From: Undaria pinnatifida
Lineage: Eukaryota; Sar; Phaeophyceae; Laminariales; Alariaceae
Reading direction: 5' to 3'
Assembly: GCA_012845835.1 (NCBI GenBank)
Contig: JABAKD010000004.1
Location: 7,111,765-7,175,764 of the forward strand
DNA length: 64,000 nt
Part shown: one piece after another, positions 48,187-60,039 of the stretch
How positions within the stretch are numbered: the stretch's first letter is position 1
Layout: each line of letters starts with the position of its first letter
The notes under the pieces: generated by a model
Seen by the model: the letters and a program-made list of their open reading frames with translations, nothing else
What the model was told of the DNA's origin: nothing
Database searches by the model: none
Translations under genes and position numbers: made by a program

Positions 48187-50913
48187 CTACTTTCTTCTCA
48201 TGAATGACAGCACCAAATGAGTTACTTTGTTTTCTGGCGTGTCAACGGGGGGGGGGGGGGCGTTATTATATACCCGTATATTCACCTGTCGGTCAGGATG
48301 CCCCGACATTTCAGCACCCACAGGAAGACACGACTGCGTCGCAGGAGTCCTAGCCGCCCGCCCCGCCCCCTGCTGCCCCACGAGCACCCCACCGCGTGGC
48401 GGCACCTCAGCCGGCCGCATGCAACCCGTTGTCAGAACCACCGCCCCGCCCTGAACCCTCGGCCCCATCCCGGCGCGCACGTCCTCCCCAGCAGAGACTC
48501 CCGCGCTTTCCCCAATCGCAGCAGCCCCGATCCCGCCCCCGGGCCTCCACGCTGGATCTGGTTCGAAATGTTCCACAAACTGTTCCACGGTCCGGTTCTC
48601 GGACCGTTCCACAGACCGGTTCTCGAAGTGTTTCGCGGTCCTGTTTTCGAACTGTCCTGCAGGCATGTTCTGGAAACGTTCTAAGGGCCGGTTTTGGAAG
48701 TGTTCCGTAGGCCTGCTCTCGAACCGTTCCTTTTCAGGTCGATTCTCGGATCGTTCCGCGGGCCGGTCCTTCGTGCTCGCATCGGTGGTCCTCCTCCTTC
48801 CGCCGTCGTTCGCCTCTGGTACTTCGTCACGGGGTAGGGTCGATGGTGTTGCGTGTATCCTCGCCGTTGCTGCTGCTGCCGCAGTTCCCGCATGCGGTGT
48901 TGCTTGCGCAGAAGCTGCTGATGATGATGCGGGGAGATGCTGCGAGGTTCTGAGCGTTACCTGCGCTGTGCCCAGGTTTCTCTGCAGCTGGCGCATGAGG
49001 GCGGACGCCCCCCTGAGCTGCTCCTCAACTTTTTCCATGTCCGTCGGCGATAGGCTGCAAGGTTGGTTTGCTTGGTTAGTTTGGTTGGTTGGTCGGTTAG
49101 TTGGTTAGTTGGTGAGTTGGTTGGTTTGATTTGGCTTGTTTGTTTGGTTGGTTGGTTGATTGGTTGATCGGTAGGTAGGTTGGTTGGTTGATCGGTAGGC
49201 AGGTTGGTTGGTCGGTTGGTTGGTTGGTTGATTGGTTGATCGGTAGGTTGGTTGGATGATTGATTGACTGATCGGTAGGTTGGTTGGTTGGTTGGTTGGT
49301 TGACTAGTTGGTGTGTTGCCGGGGGGGTAGGGTTGATCGGTCGGTAGGTTGGTTGGTTGGTTGGTTGGTTGGTTGATTGATTGATCGGTAGGTTGGTTGA
49401 TTGGTTGATTGGTTGATTGGTTGGTTGGTTGGTTGGTTGGTTGACTAGTTGGTGTGTTGGCAGGGGGGTAGGGTAGTCCCCCCGCGAGCGTTTGGCTAAA
49501 ATCCCCATGGTGATCCGCACGAGGTACGAAGTTCTTCTTCATCGCCAGCGCCCTCCCCGCGCCACCATCCTACCCCCCCGCCCTGAACAGCGGAATACTC
49601 GCGAGGCTGGATGTGATCGAAGCGATTCACGAAGCGATGAACTTACTGTACCCCCTACATATACTACATACCAGTCTGGCCGAGGATATACGAGACTTAT
49701 TATATCTGATCGAACATACCCGCTGCACGTATAAGAAGTTGTTGTTATTAACAATACATGCCGTAAAAGCGTTCAACACCTCAGACAGGTCACGATCTAG
49801 ATCACATAGACCACGTAGATCATCCAAATTCTATATGTATCGTTGTTATTATACGTTGTGCATGGTATATCTGTGTGTGGTACAGATAGACGCAGCCCAG
49901 GAAACGTGCTGCTAGATCGTTCAGATCATCCTGCGCTCACCTGGCAACATGATCTGTAGGCCATGTAGATCGTATAGACCAGGGATCTATCTTGTACTGG
50001 AATGCAAATTCCATACAGATCATGAAATGGGATATGTTCTGCTGTGGACGTATGAAGATTTTCCGCCATCCCTCACATTAACGACAATACTGGTATACTG
50101 GGAGGGAGGAGAGGAATTAACTGCTGTTGACTGTACGAAAACAAGCTGCGTGTTGACTCCGCACACCCGCGCGCATCTCCATCAAATATACGCTGGTGGA
50201 GCCCGGTGATTTTGCACGGCGCGTGAAGGTCTACTTTGACCTTAGTATGCTAGATTTAGTGCTGGGATGCGCGGTCGTTCGAGGGATTAAACCGCCTTCC
50301 GGGGTTTTACTATAGTACTTTTGGCGTAGCGGGAGGGGGGAGTCAGTGCAGGGGGTCGAACAGCCTATTTCGTCTTAACATGCTATTACCGAATTACTGC
50401 CAAAAAAGCCCCCATAAGTGCCCCCTCCCCCCCGCTTATAACAGCCTTGGTCAGTACCTGGTACGTATCTGCTAGCTGGGCATTAACGTTCGTGAGTGAT
50501 CGGCGTTGAGGGTGCCATGCTGTTTTTGTTTTCCGAGTGTGGCCAAAAAAATATCTATATAGATATATAAAACTATAAGCAACATTTTTCTATTTAACGA
50601 ACCCTTACCTGAACTCCCTCATGTTGTAGTTCGAGATCAAGCACGCCATGTCGCTCAGGTGGATCTGAATTCGCTGGACTTGCTGCATCAATATCGGCTC
50701 CCTCGGGCGCAGCCCCCCCCCTGCCATCCCAGGGGGTCGAGGTCCACCGTAGTCCCCACCACGACCACCAGCAGCAGGCGCTCCTCCGCCTCCTCCTCCT
50801 CCTCCTCCTCCTCCTCCTCCTCCTCCTCCTCCTCCTCCTCCTCCAGCTCCTCGTCCTCCTCCTTTTCCGACCATATGTTCGGGCGCTGAGCCGTGCCCGA
50901 AAGCTTGCTTTGC
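48187..50913 (-). CDS. two-exon gene fragment, coiled-coil plus octapeptide-repeat protein
   Basis: Two minus-strand exons join in phase. Exon X (50913-50609) follows TCACTCTACCAG and ends AG before GTAAGG. Exon Y (49054-48187) follows GGTTCCAACC...TTGCAG-type intron end and runs to TAG. The junction reads [20 protein letters not shown]. The order is a Gly-rich segment ([17 protein letters not shown], then a long poly-Gly from a GGA/GAG array), a predicted helical region ([40 protein letters not shown]), an Ala/Ser-rich linker, about eight copies of an ENRP-x-ERF-type octapeptide, and a Gly/Pro/Arg-rich tail. I do not recognise the family. Upstream exons are missing; a possible donor CAG/GTAACG inside exon Y leaves an alternative end. 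Confidence 0.5.
48570..48770 (-). repeat. 24-bp coding minisatellite (octapeptide repeat)
   Basis: About eight degenerate 24-nt units encode (F/S)(E/Q)NR(P/T/S)-x-E(R/H). Examples are [16 protein letters not shown] and SENRTVEQ. The Asn-Arg core is kept while other positions vary, which suggests translation. Confidence 0.75.
49055..50608 (-). other. intron of the 48-51 kb gene
   Basis: GT-AG intron of 1554 nt on the minus strand. It holds a long TTGG/GATTGGTTGATCGG microsatellite (about 49065-49455) containing two ~110-bp direct copies ending GTTGGTGTGTTGCCGGGGGG, then AT-richer DNA with GATCTAGATC-type dyads (about 49780-49990). No further exon is needed for phase. Confidence 0.55.
50767..50870 (+). 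repeat. CTC/CCT trinucleotide array inside exon X
   Basis: About 24 CTC triplets on the plus strand, encoding poly-Gly in the minus-strand exon. Expansion-prone. Confidence 0.85.
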
Positions 50914-51209
50914 CTGGTAGAGTGAGTGGCTTGTGTTGATCCATGATATCGATAACGGGTCGCCGAAGAGATCCTGTATTATATATATATATATATATAT
51001 ATTTTCGTTTAAAGAAACATATCAAATGATTTTGCAAGGCCGAGGAGGGCGAGGTCAAGGGCGGGGTGGGGGCGGGGCGGGGCGGGAGGGAGGACGAGGA
51101 AGAAGAAGCGTGAAAGAAATGGAGGGTGCTTCTCCATTTTCGTGACCGCGGCAGCACTACGTTTTTTTTTCCTTTGTCATCAATGTTGTCAGTACAGTAG
51201 GTGTTCCCC

Positions 51210-51495
51210 CCGATATTGGGCGATCTGAGTAAGGCGGTATCCCTCTATAAGGCGGTCTAAGTAAGGCGGTATCCCGCTGTAAGGCGGTCTAAGTATAGCG
51301 GTATCCCTCGATAGGGCGGTCTGAGCAAGGCGGTATCCCTCTACACGGCGGTCTGAGTAAGGCGGTATACCGATATAATGCCGTCTGAGTAAGACGGTAT
51401 CCCGATATGAGGCGGTCTGAGTAAGGCGGTATCTCGACATAAGGCGGTCTGAGTAAGGCGGTATCCCAGCAGAAGGCGGTCAAACCCGCTCGGCG
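51210..51495 (-). repeat. ~32-bp minisatellite, about nine copies
   Basis: The unit AAGGCGGTCTGAGTAAGGCG, GTATCCC-x-GATAT is the reverse complement of the DBP9 intron 8 array. Confidence 0.9.
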
Positions 51496-51911
51496 CGACA
51501 GGGGAACTGCACTCATAACCCGGAATGACTAAAGCGGCTTCCCTCGATAAAGCGGCCACATTGCTCTGGCACACCACAGCCTTTCTGGGGGGACGGACCC
51601 CTGCTGTAGCGGAAGCGGTCAAGGCTACAGCAGTGCAGCAGAGCGTCACTTTCATGGCCGCTGCTTTCAGCAGCTTAAGAGGCACTCGGCCCTGGTGTGG
51701 CCATCCACTTTATTTGGACAGCGCGATTTAAACTCATTTTGTGCTTCGCGATGGTTCCTCGACGTCGTGCCACGGCTCGCTGTGGGATCGCTTGTTTTCG
51801 TCTCGCCCAACAATAGTGTCTTTTTAGCCCGTTTCTTTCATGGGGGTACGACAGGGCCACTCGCGCCAGCGGGTCTATAGTCTATATACTATTTATAAGA
51901 GAAAAAAATCG

Positions 51912-52317
51912 ACGCGTGCTACGATAGAGGTATTGAGGAATACCGTTTTTCGGCCGAAAATAAGAAACAAAACAAAAGCTCTGACGTGTGCTTAGATAGA
52001 GGTGCACACCGCTTTTTCTTTTTCTGTGAGTTCCTGAGTTTGGGAGCTTAAGACCATCTACTACAAAAAAAAAAAACGTTTTTTTTGGAGAAAAATCAGT
52101 TTCTGAATGACGGGGCTCAACCTTAACCCGAAACCGTCGGGAATAGTGTCATTTTTTTTTTCGTGTGTGCCTAGGCCGTGGCATTTTTCTTCCTGTACTA
52201 CGAGCAGTTTTATCTTCTCCAAGAATAAATCAGTTTTTTGGGGAGAGGTCTTAAGCTCCCAAATTGAGGAGCAGAATCAGAAAAAAGTGGTGGTGCACCT
52301 CTACCGTAGCATCGGTT
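51912..52317. mobile_element. composite MITE-A copies
   Basis: It starts GACGCGTGCTACGATAGAGG, has a second left-end-like GACGTGTGCTTAGATAGAGG at about 51983, and ends CCTCTACCGTAGCATCGGTT. Probably one copy inserted in or truncating another. Confidence 0.75.
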
Positions 52318-53340
52318 CATGCTACGGTAGAGGTGCACCATCACCTTTTTTTTTTCCTGGAGCTCCTCACTTAACGCCTTTACAACTGGAAACGTTATCG
52401 TGTTCCGCTAGGTATCCGCTATCTGCGTGAGCTATAGACCAACCGTCTATCTCTGCTGGTAAGTTGCGTATCTGTTGATATCGTAAGGTCTGATTTCCGT
52501 TATTTACTTTGTTGTGCGATTCGGGATCGGAATCGCGATATTCGGAAGCAATAAAACGCCTGGGAAGGCTGTCGTGCGATCCAGGATTCGGCACGTACAC
52601 ATATAATTTAAAATAAAAATACAATCCATCTGTGAGATCGAAGATTTTGTCGAAACTCATCTTTGCAAGCTTTGTGTGATACTCCGATCGCGCGTATTAC
52701 GGGTTGTGTGTCCTCATTGAGGATATAGGTCGGCGACTCCCCTTGCAACTACGGTCTAGCTATCAGGGCCAACAAGGTGATGTTGGTCAGTCCGTGCGCG
52801 CACAATAATAGTATAATGAACCACGTGATCTGCGAGGCATGTAGGAAACATAACAACAGTAGCATCCTGCCTTACGCAACGCGTCCTGCGCTGATCGGCT
52901 TAGAATAGGTAACTGCGCTTTCGCGTAAAGAGCAGGATGGTTCTTAGGAGAGTACTAGAACTCGATGTGATTGGTTGTGTTGTGGGTTGTTCCTCACTCC
53001 CGCTTCAAGTATGCAATGAGTCACACACGTGGCCTTGCAGAAGTGTCCGACGTAGGCAGCTAGCAGCTTGCACTCAGGATCGACATTTGGCCTGAAGTTT
53101 TGGATACCTCGCCAGTACGAGAGCCGGTATTTGGAGCTTGGCTCGAGCCAAGCCTCCACCTCCCCCCCCGCCCCCCTCCTCTCCTTCCCCCTCTCGACCA
53201 CTCTTGTATCCTGACCTAAATCAGCAAGCCTTGCTCGATGACAATAAGAGGATCTACTATCTACTACCTAGGTTTGTACTGCTGTCAGCTGTGGTCTCGC
53301 GATACACACACCTTTCCCTTTTGAGGACCATATCGACAAG
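52318..53340. other. intergenic
   Basis: Contains a short MITE-A-like end (about 52318-52345) and the TTTGCAAGCTTTGTGTGATA...CGATCGCGCG repeat (about 52640-52780). The remainder is unassigned. No gene seen. Confidence 0.5.
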
Positions 53341-53344
53341 GATA

Positions 53345-53925
53345 CCCCAAGGCAAATACCTTAACAGAAACCCTTCTTTGGGGGACAAATTCACTTGATA
53401 TTAGCATGGGGAGGGATTTTGGGGGCTCTAGGGGGGGGGGGGGGGTCTATAGCTCACCCAGAATCTCTGACCTCGAGCAAAACTGAAAATCGCAATCCCG
53501 GTGGAGAACCCGTGTGGCCCAAGTATACCGATTTTTGTTTTGTTTTGTGCAAAACGAGAATGGCATCATTCCGACCATTTTTGGGGGTTAAGGAGCCTCT
53601 CGGGTGGGTTAAGGAGCCTTTTGGGTGGGTTAAGGAGCCTTTCGGGTGGGTTAAGGAGCCCTTTGGGTGGGTTAAGGAGCTTTTTCTGGGCGGGTTAAGG
53701 AGCCTTTCGGGTGGGTTAAGGAGCCTTTCGGGTGGGTTAAGGAGCCTTCTGGGTGGGTTAAGGAGCTTTTTCTGAGTGGGTTAAGGAGCCTTTCGGGTGG
53801 GTTAAGGAGCGGTTAAGGAGCCTTCTGGGTGGGTTAAGGAGCCTTTTGGGCCTCGTCCTTCAGAATGTTTTTCAGCCAAAAAGCTATATACCTTAATGAA
53901 TACCTCTCTATCGTTGTACCCGTCG
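53345..53925. repeat. MITE-A-derived region with a 22-bp array
   Basis: A 19.3-kb-type unit lies at 53360-53430. From about 53583 to 53850 there are about twelve copies of a 22-bp unit (GGTGGGTTAAGGAGCCTTTC). GGGTTAAGGAGCC is the MITE-A subterminal motif, and the array is followed by degraded MITE-A sequence (GTCCTTCAGAATG, TACCTCTCTATCGT). Confidence 0.8.
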
Positions 53926-54890
53926 GAAAACATGGGGGAAAAAAAAAGTCAATGACGGTGTTGTTGCCCAAGGTTTACGGGGTGTTGCTGTGTTTTACCT
54001 CCATTCTGACTGGTCGAGGTTTGGCCGCCAGAGCGAAACCGTTCTGCAGCACCTCTACTCTCACTCCATGGCTTGCGGTAAAATATCGCGCCACCGAACG
54101 GAACCGAACACAAAGGCTGAAGGCCGCCAGCAAACAGACAGTTTCGCGCAGCCGCCGGCACGATGTCGTCGAGACGACAGCGCTGAAAAGAGAGGTCCTA
54201 CACGTGCCCCCCGCTGCGCCGTAGCAAAGCTCTATAGCATTTTATGTAGACTAATGCATGGAGGAAACGTACTGAGCGCCCAAACGTTGGAGGTCTCAAT
54301 TAGGGGTAGGGTTGGTGCTCCGTCTCGAAAAGGGGGACCTGCCCAAGGGTCAAATGCCTAAGGCAAGCATTAATTGAATACGCCCCCCACCTCCCCCTCT
54401 CCCCCCCCCCCCTCTCCGTGCCGTAGCCGTCGTTCGTTTGGCTTTTTCGTGACCGAGGCAGTGTGATTCAAGAAGGAATGCGTGTTTCTAATATTGACGG
54501 CGTCCAAAATATAGAGACTTCCGGGTTTCCTAAAGCGTCCACCGACCGTGAACGCACACAACTTGGCGACAGGAACGAAACAAAACTGTTGCGCGATTTC
54601 CTGGCGACAAGTATATACGAATACTACAAAAGGGTGTTTGCGATTTCCGAAAGTCTGCTTGGTTGAATATATATATATATATATATTATGTTGAAACAGA
54701 CGGATGTCATAGACCCAAAACGTCTAACCAACGCGTACAAACAAAATGTAAGATAGAAAAAAAAAAAAAATGGTGAGAAGAACATATTTGTAAAATGTTT
54801 TTGTTTTTGCTGATTTTCAGTGGCTTGGGCTGGACTAATCTTATCATATTGGATTGTGTCATTTCACGGTTTCAATATCATTACTGTGTG
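53926..54890. other. intergenic
   Basis: Contains a C-rich tract (54385-54415), an AT dinucleotide run (54667-54687) and open but unrecognised short frames at 53865-54224 and 53990-54361. No gene can be supported. Confidence 0.45.
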
Positions 54891-54892
54891 TT

Positions 54893-55143
54893 TTGCTACG
54901 ACGGAGGTAGCACTTTTCGTCAAAAAAAAGGTTTCTGAAATGACGTGGCTCCTTAATCCAAAACCGTCGGAAATGCGCCATTTTTTTTTCCCCATTATTT
55001 TCGCTGTGTACCTAGGCCATGTCGCGGGATTTTTCATCCGGTCTATCAATTTTTGCCTTCCTCCAAATTAGTTTTTGGGAGAGATCATAAGCTCCCAAAC
55101 TTAGGAAACCTCAGAAAAAAACTGGTGCACATCTATTGTAGAC
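54893..55143. mobile_element. MITE-A copy
   Basis: Left end TTGCTACGACGGAGGTAGCA, right end GGTGCACATCTATTGTAG. Interior CTCCTTAATCCAAAACCGTC and CCTAGGCCATG are clear. Confidence 0.8.
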
Positions 55144-55340
55144 TCTCTTAGACCCTTTAGTTCTGCAGTGTACAAAACCCTATATCTGACTCTATTTTCG
55201 AGTGATTTGTCCCCAAGTTGGGACTGCAGCCCTATTTCTATCTACAGGGATTCGGGGTAGGTGCACCCTTGCTGCTGTGGAGATGAATGCTACATCGACG
55301 AGTCCGTTCTTCACATCAAAGCGGTATTTCTGTGTGTCTA

Positions 55341-55628
55341 GATGCATGCTACGATAGATCTATGTGCACCACTTTTTTTTTTTCGAGGTTCCTCAAAAAT
55401 GGAAGCTTTAGTCTAGTGACCTCCACCCAAAAACACAAACTGATAATTTTTTGTGGAGAAAACGAAACTGCTATCTAACGGATAAAAAATCCCACGGCCT
55501 AGGTAGGTACACAATGAGATTTTCATGCAAAAAAGAAATGACCAATTTCCAACGATTTGGGGTTAAGGAGCCCCGTCGTTCAGAAACCATTTCGGGCGAA
55601 AAGTGTTACCTCTATCGTAGCATGCGCC
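55341..55628. mobile_element. MITE-A copy
   Basis: Left end GATGCATGCTACGATAGATC, right end ACCTCTATCGTAGCATGCGC. Reverse interior order relative to 54893-55143. Confidence 0.85.
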
Positions 55629-55900
55629 ACCTATCTACACATCCAGCACAGTAAGTGTCCGTGCCGATGCCTCCTACAGTAGAGAAACGATGACGACCTG
55701 CTGAGGTCACAAACCACGAGACAGAGATGCAGCAAGCTGGCGAGTATGGGCCATGCAATGCCAACCGCAGCTACACGAAGAGCACGCGGGCCAAGGTATA
55801 GAAGAAGCAAGCCGCCAGAGCACACCACACAATTTGCAACAACTAAAAGAAAACAAGGAAAATCATAGCGCCGTTGGATGCCTCGCCGTAAAATGCTCGT

Positions 55901-56211
55901 GTGTTATTTGTACGTACATGTATCGGACTCGAGCTGCTCGCGGCAAACTCCCTGCGTTTCCTTGGTGTAATACTTCTTGCCAAGAAGCTATTGCGGGACG
56001 GTGCGTTTTTTAGTGCTTCTCGTCTTTTGACCTGCGTGTTTGCCGCCCTTGTTTTTTATTTTATGCGCGTTGTTCACCCACTCACTGCGCCCTCGTCCAA
56101 AAATAAGCGTACACAGCAAGAGGGTGGGGCTTACGACGCCGCGCATGCAAAACGTGTCAACATCCTTGCCCGCCGCCACATCATTATTACCCAAACTGCC
56201 ACAAGATTCTC
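55901..56211 (+). CDS. possible exon, membrane-segment-like, unrecognised
   Basis: The frame is open for about 104 codons and ends at TTCTC followed by a strong donor-like GTGAGTAT. The peptide has two hydrophobic segments (SLRFLGVILLAKKLL; LLTCVFAALVFYFMRVV), then a polar tail (YDAAHAKRVNILARRHIIIT). No acceptor or initiating ATG is evident upstream, so the left boundary is uncertain and it may be spurious. Confidence 0.3.
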
Positions 56212-56762
56212 GTGAGTATCTTTCTACCACGGGGCGCCAATCTCCTCAAAACAGCACAGCGTTTCGCAACCAGGAAACAATGAGAACGGAGACGGCAGTG
56301 TCCTTCGTGAAAGTTATTTTGAAAGAGTACGGTGTATAGAGCTGTGGTACAAGTCCGAGATCATTTGAGTCTGGTAGATATTCAACTCTATTCTTGCTCA
56401 AGCTGCGTGTGGGGCAGCATTTGTATTCCGCGGTATCTAGACTCTCGGCGACACAAGCGGCACCCGGTGTGATCTGCACTGGTCAGCATCTATCTGCTGT
56501 ATCTCGAAGATGCTGCATACTGCTGCGGCCGTCACCCAGCAGCAGGCGTAGGAGATAGCACACCGACACAAAGACAGCGAGCCCGCCGAGGGCAAACGCG
56601 CAAAATATACTGGTACATTTCTGCGTCCCCCACAGCCGGGGTTTCTGGCAGTAGACACGCGCCGAGAGACTCTTCACTGCACAGACACAACGACGCGCGG
56701 GGTGCGATACATGCCAGCATCTACCTACCACAAAGACTCGTCAAATGCGCTGTATGAACGTC

Positions 56763-57725
56763 CTAGCTGCATGCCGTGGTCAATTCCCTCAGCAGTGCGT
56801 GTAGCTGTCGAATCATATCCATAAGATGGAGTGTAGAGTCGACAAGTCCGCGAGGCAATAGCAAGGTACCAACAAGCTCGTCGAGGGCAAACATACGTCT
56901 GCGTACCTCTCCTCTCACAGCCAGGGTTCGTTCCTTCATTAGCGGGGTTAAATTTTGTTTGCGCCGTGATTTTTCAAGCGTGAACAGTCTGACCACCCAA
57001 GAGTGAAGGTTGGGGCTTGTCACTAGGGCATGGGAGGGAGCAGCTCTCGACCGGGCTTTACGTGCAACACACCCTTAACCCGCACGTGTGTTGGCCGGTA
57101 GAAGGTGCCATATATATCAATACATGTTGGGCTACCGCACACAAACAGTAATGGTTGTTGGTCACATGCGCTACCCCACTAGATTACTCTAACGTGGCTG
57201 AAACACGTACCTGTCGAGCCATTGCTGTTGAGGTACTGTGCACAGTGCAGTCGCATGTGATATCCTCTACGTACCAGGTATTACTAACAATAGCCAACGA
57301 ACATGGAGATCTTGAGCGGGAGAAAAACGAACCTGGTGTCCCCAGCCGGCAGCAGCGGCGGTGGTGCTTTTCCTCCCGGTTGCCTCCGCGCATTGGCTGC
57401 CCAGGAAGGAGGATTGAGCATGATGTTGTGGCTGCTGTTGTTGTGGCTGTTGTTGTTGCTGCTGTTGCTGACGCCCTCCTCCCATAATAATATCCTGCTT
57501 GGAGAGCCAGCCTCCGGCGGCCAGTGTACTTGTGGTGGCGGTAGCCGAGCCGAGAGCCCTCGCGACGAGCCCAGCGTGGACGGCGCCAGGGCCAGGAGAC
57601 AGCGACCTTCCCCTGCCACCCCGCTTCCCTCTCCTTGTTTTCCGGGTTGGGGTGGTGAGCTCGGAGTTGACCGTGTCGCCTCTCGGCAGGCTTGGGCCGA
57701 GCTGCTGCATGTTGTTTTTATTCAT
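56763..57725 (-). CDS. two-exon Q-rich protein of about 236 residues, unrecognised
   Basis: Exon 1 (57725-57275) starts at ATG (MNKNNMQQLGPSLPRG) and ends CCTG before GTACGT, phase 1. The 252-nt intron ends CTCCCTCCCATGCCCTAG. Exon 2 (57022-56763) continues in phase to TAG. Total is 711 nt, divisible by three. Exon 1 has a basic patch (RKTRRGKRGGRGR), Ser/Thr/Ala-rich sequence and a Gln-rich run with His/Pro. Exon 2 encodes an amphipathic helical C-terminus (LHSWVVRLFTLEKSRRKQNL; STLHLMDMIRQLHALLRELT). A Gln-rich region followed by a helical end is common in nuclear regulators, but I do not assign a family. A stop just upstream in frame supports the chosen ATG. Confidence 0.5.
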
Positions 57726-58526
57726 GAACGGGCTCGGAAATATGTGTCGCAATCAGCACACAGACTTAAAATCAGCACCAGCCGCACACAAACTCCCGGA
57801 GGATCTCGTAAGAACCTCGTGCGAACTAGCTACGCTTCAAGCATTCCCAGGGCAGCGTGCACGTGTGTTTGTGTGCAACACGACACGGAGCGGGGTCTTT
57901 GCTGGTCGGGTTGGTGTCTTCGTTAGAGGATGTGGTCAATAGGTTGGGCTCTGCTCAGTAGCCGCGCTGCTGCAGTGGCTGCTCTGGTGGCTGCTCCTGC
58001 TGTCGCTGGAATCCTACAAAATCCTGCTATTAATAACAAAACGGTTACAGATTGTGGGCTGGCTAGTTATGTGTCGGTTCGGGAACCAAAAGTGAACCTT
58101 CGGCGTAATAAAACAGAACCCGAACCATTTAAATAAAACGAGCCAATCATTTCGCTCAATTTTCAGGCGAAAATTCCAAAAAATTGTTTTCAAGTTTCAA
58201 TTATTCTAAAACGAAGCAACCCTTTTGAGCCAAGCAAGACAGGTTGACTGGAAGCCCTCCTGTTTGCATTCCGACAGCAGCAGCGCTAGGACCCAGCTGA
58301 ACAACCCGTGTTTTGCTGCAGGAGGCAGACGGGAAGAACTTGTGGGACTAGACGACCTCGCCGAGAGTTGCTGCCTAGTGCGACGGAGAAGCGCCTACGC
58401 GCAAGCACCAGCTGCGAGTCTTCGGTTCGGAGCTCTGCGAGCTGGGATTGATAGGTCTTGAGAAGAGAAACAGCAGCAGCTTGGCAGGACAACACTTCGC
58501 ATATTTTTCTGGGCGAGCGTCGAATC
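57726..58526. promoter_or_regulatory. putative bidirectional promoter interval
   Basis: About 800 bp separates the divergent start codons of the Q-rich gene (minus) and the small gene (plus). A CCAAT motif is at 58142-58146. No TATA box is obvious. The region is free of the dispersed repeats that fill the rest of the window. Role inferred from layout only. Confidence 0.3.
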
Positions 58527-58894
58527 ATGTTAGCCGAGGCCCTCATCGTGACGGCCATCGCAAGCGCCATGCTGGGGTGGAACGTCCACGTAATGAGGAA
58601 GAACGGGGTGAGTCCCAAGCCACGACGGTCGCCAGCCACTGTCCGCCCCGAGACGCAACAAAGCAAGGCCTTGACCAAAAGCAGAAACAAGACAAAAAAC
58701 AGAAAAACAAACTTTTCCGCCCCTCTCCCCTCTCGTCGACCCGAGCCTTCTCTCCTTTTTTCGGGGTACAGCTTTGCCATATGGCGAGCGGCGCAGAGAG
58801 GCTCTCTTTGGCCGGACGACAGGTCAACGACCCTGTCGTCGTGAGCGCAGCAGCTGCCGCTGTTGCTGCCCTTCGAATCCCTCGAGATCGGTAG
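58527..58894 (+). CDS. small two-exon membrane protein, about 67 residues, unrecognised
   Basis: Exon 1 (58527-58607) encodes an N-terminal hydrophobic helix (LAEALIVTAIASAMLGWNVH, then VMRKNG) and ends before GTGAGT. The 164-nt intron ends TTTTCGGGGTACAG. Exon 2 (58772-58894) encodes LCHMASGAERLSLAGRQVND, then PVVVSAAAAAVAALRIPRDR and TAG. Both exons are phase 0. A single transmembrane or signal-anchor segment is likely. No family recognised; compact spliced structure and Ala/Val third-base bias favour a real gene. Confidence 0.5.
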
Positions 58895-59199
58895 TGTACC
58901 TCTGCTGTCGACAAAATGTGAAAGCTTTCGATGTGAAATGCAACCTGCGTCTAACAATGCAGTCAGCCCTTTAAACCCCTCTCTGTAAAATGTATAGTCA
59001 CTAACTCCAAGTAGTTGGCCTTCGATAATGGGGAAGAAAACAGCTCACTCGAAAAATGTGTGCCCGATTTTCAATTTCAGATGGAGCAAAATTGAACGTT
59101 GTTGCCAATCCGTCTATTTATTTCCTCGCGTGCTCTTTTCCCGCTGTTTTTGGGTGCAGCGCAGCCCTGTCTGCTGCTGTCTACTCCCCGCCCACGCCA

Positions 59200-59232
<33 letters not shown>

Positions 59233-60030
59233 GAAGCAAGCAGTGGTGTTGGTGTTGGTGATGGTGGCTCTGTCACATTTATTTCACCACGTGCAGGCTT
59301 CCTGCGCGTTGAATCGCTATGATTCGAGTACGTACGAAAAAAATTATACTGGAGTACCTGGTATCTATTAATAGCGTCTTGCTGATTGCAATCATGACGT
59401 GTGCTGCTGCTATCAATAATCGACGCTGCCGGTGCTGCTGTCCAGCTGCCTGCTGTGCTGTCTGCTGTGGTATGATATGTTGCTGTGTTTCGCTGCTGCT
59501 GCTGCTTCTGCTGTGCTGTGCTGTGCTGTGCTACATTGTTGCGAGAGATGAAAAAAGGCGGCACAACAACAGGCGTCAACTTGTGCTGCGCTGTATTACA
59601 GCCCATTGGCCTCTGGGCTATATGACCGTCATCGTAGCTCATAGCCCCTAGCGGGCAGGCTGTCCGATCGCCTTCCAAGCGTACAGCTGTGGCTGCTGGT
59701 CTCGAACCGTCTGCAGATCTCTTGTTTTGGGTGGGTGGATGGTCAAACATTGGCCAGAATGGTCAACCCTCGCAGTTTCAGCTGCTGTGACAACGTTATT
59801 TATCGCCAGGTGCCATTGATTGGCAACAGAAAACTGAGATATTTCGACCAAATATTAGCAAACTCACGAACATTCATTCGGAAAATACAAGAAAAAATAC
59901 TGGTCTTTTGAGATATACCGGTACTACTGGAGAACCAATTTTTTTTTTTCCTTTTTTTTTTATAGTAGATCTTTCTGGGGTCGGGTTATTCATTGCGACG
60001 ATTATTCGTGCTGATACAGGGAGCACCTCC
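58895..60030. other. intergenic, poly-C and GCT-rich
   Basis: A long C run is at 59202-59228 and CTGCTGTGCTG-type low complexity at 59395-59535, which creates Cys/Leu-rich frames. No gene supported. Confidence 0.5.
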
Positions 60031-60039
60031 GACGTTGGG

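Noticed and set aside
59056..59651. Cys/Leu-rich and Pro-rich plus-strand ORFs near 59.3 kb
   Set aside because: They follow a poly-C run and a CTGCTG tract, with no splice signals or unique peptide to support them.
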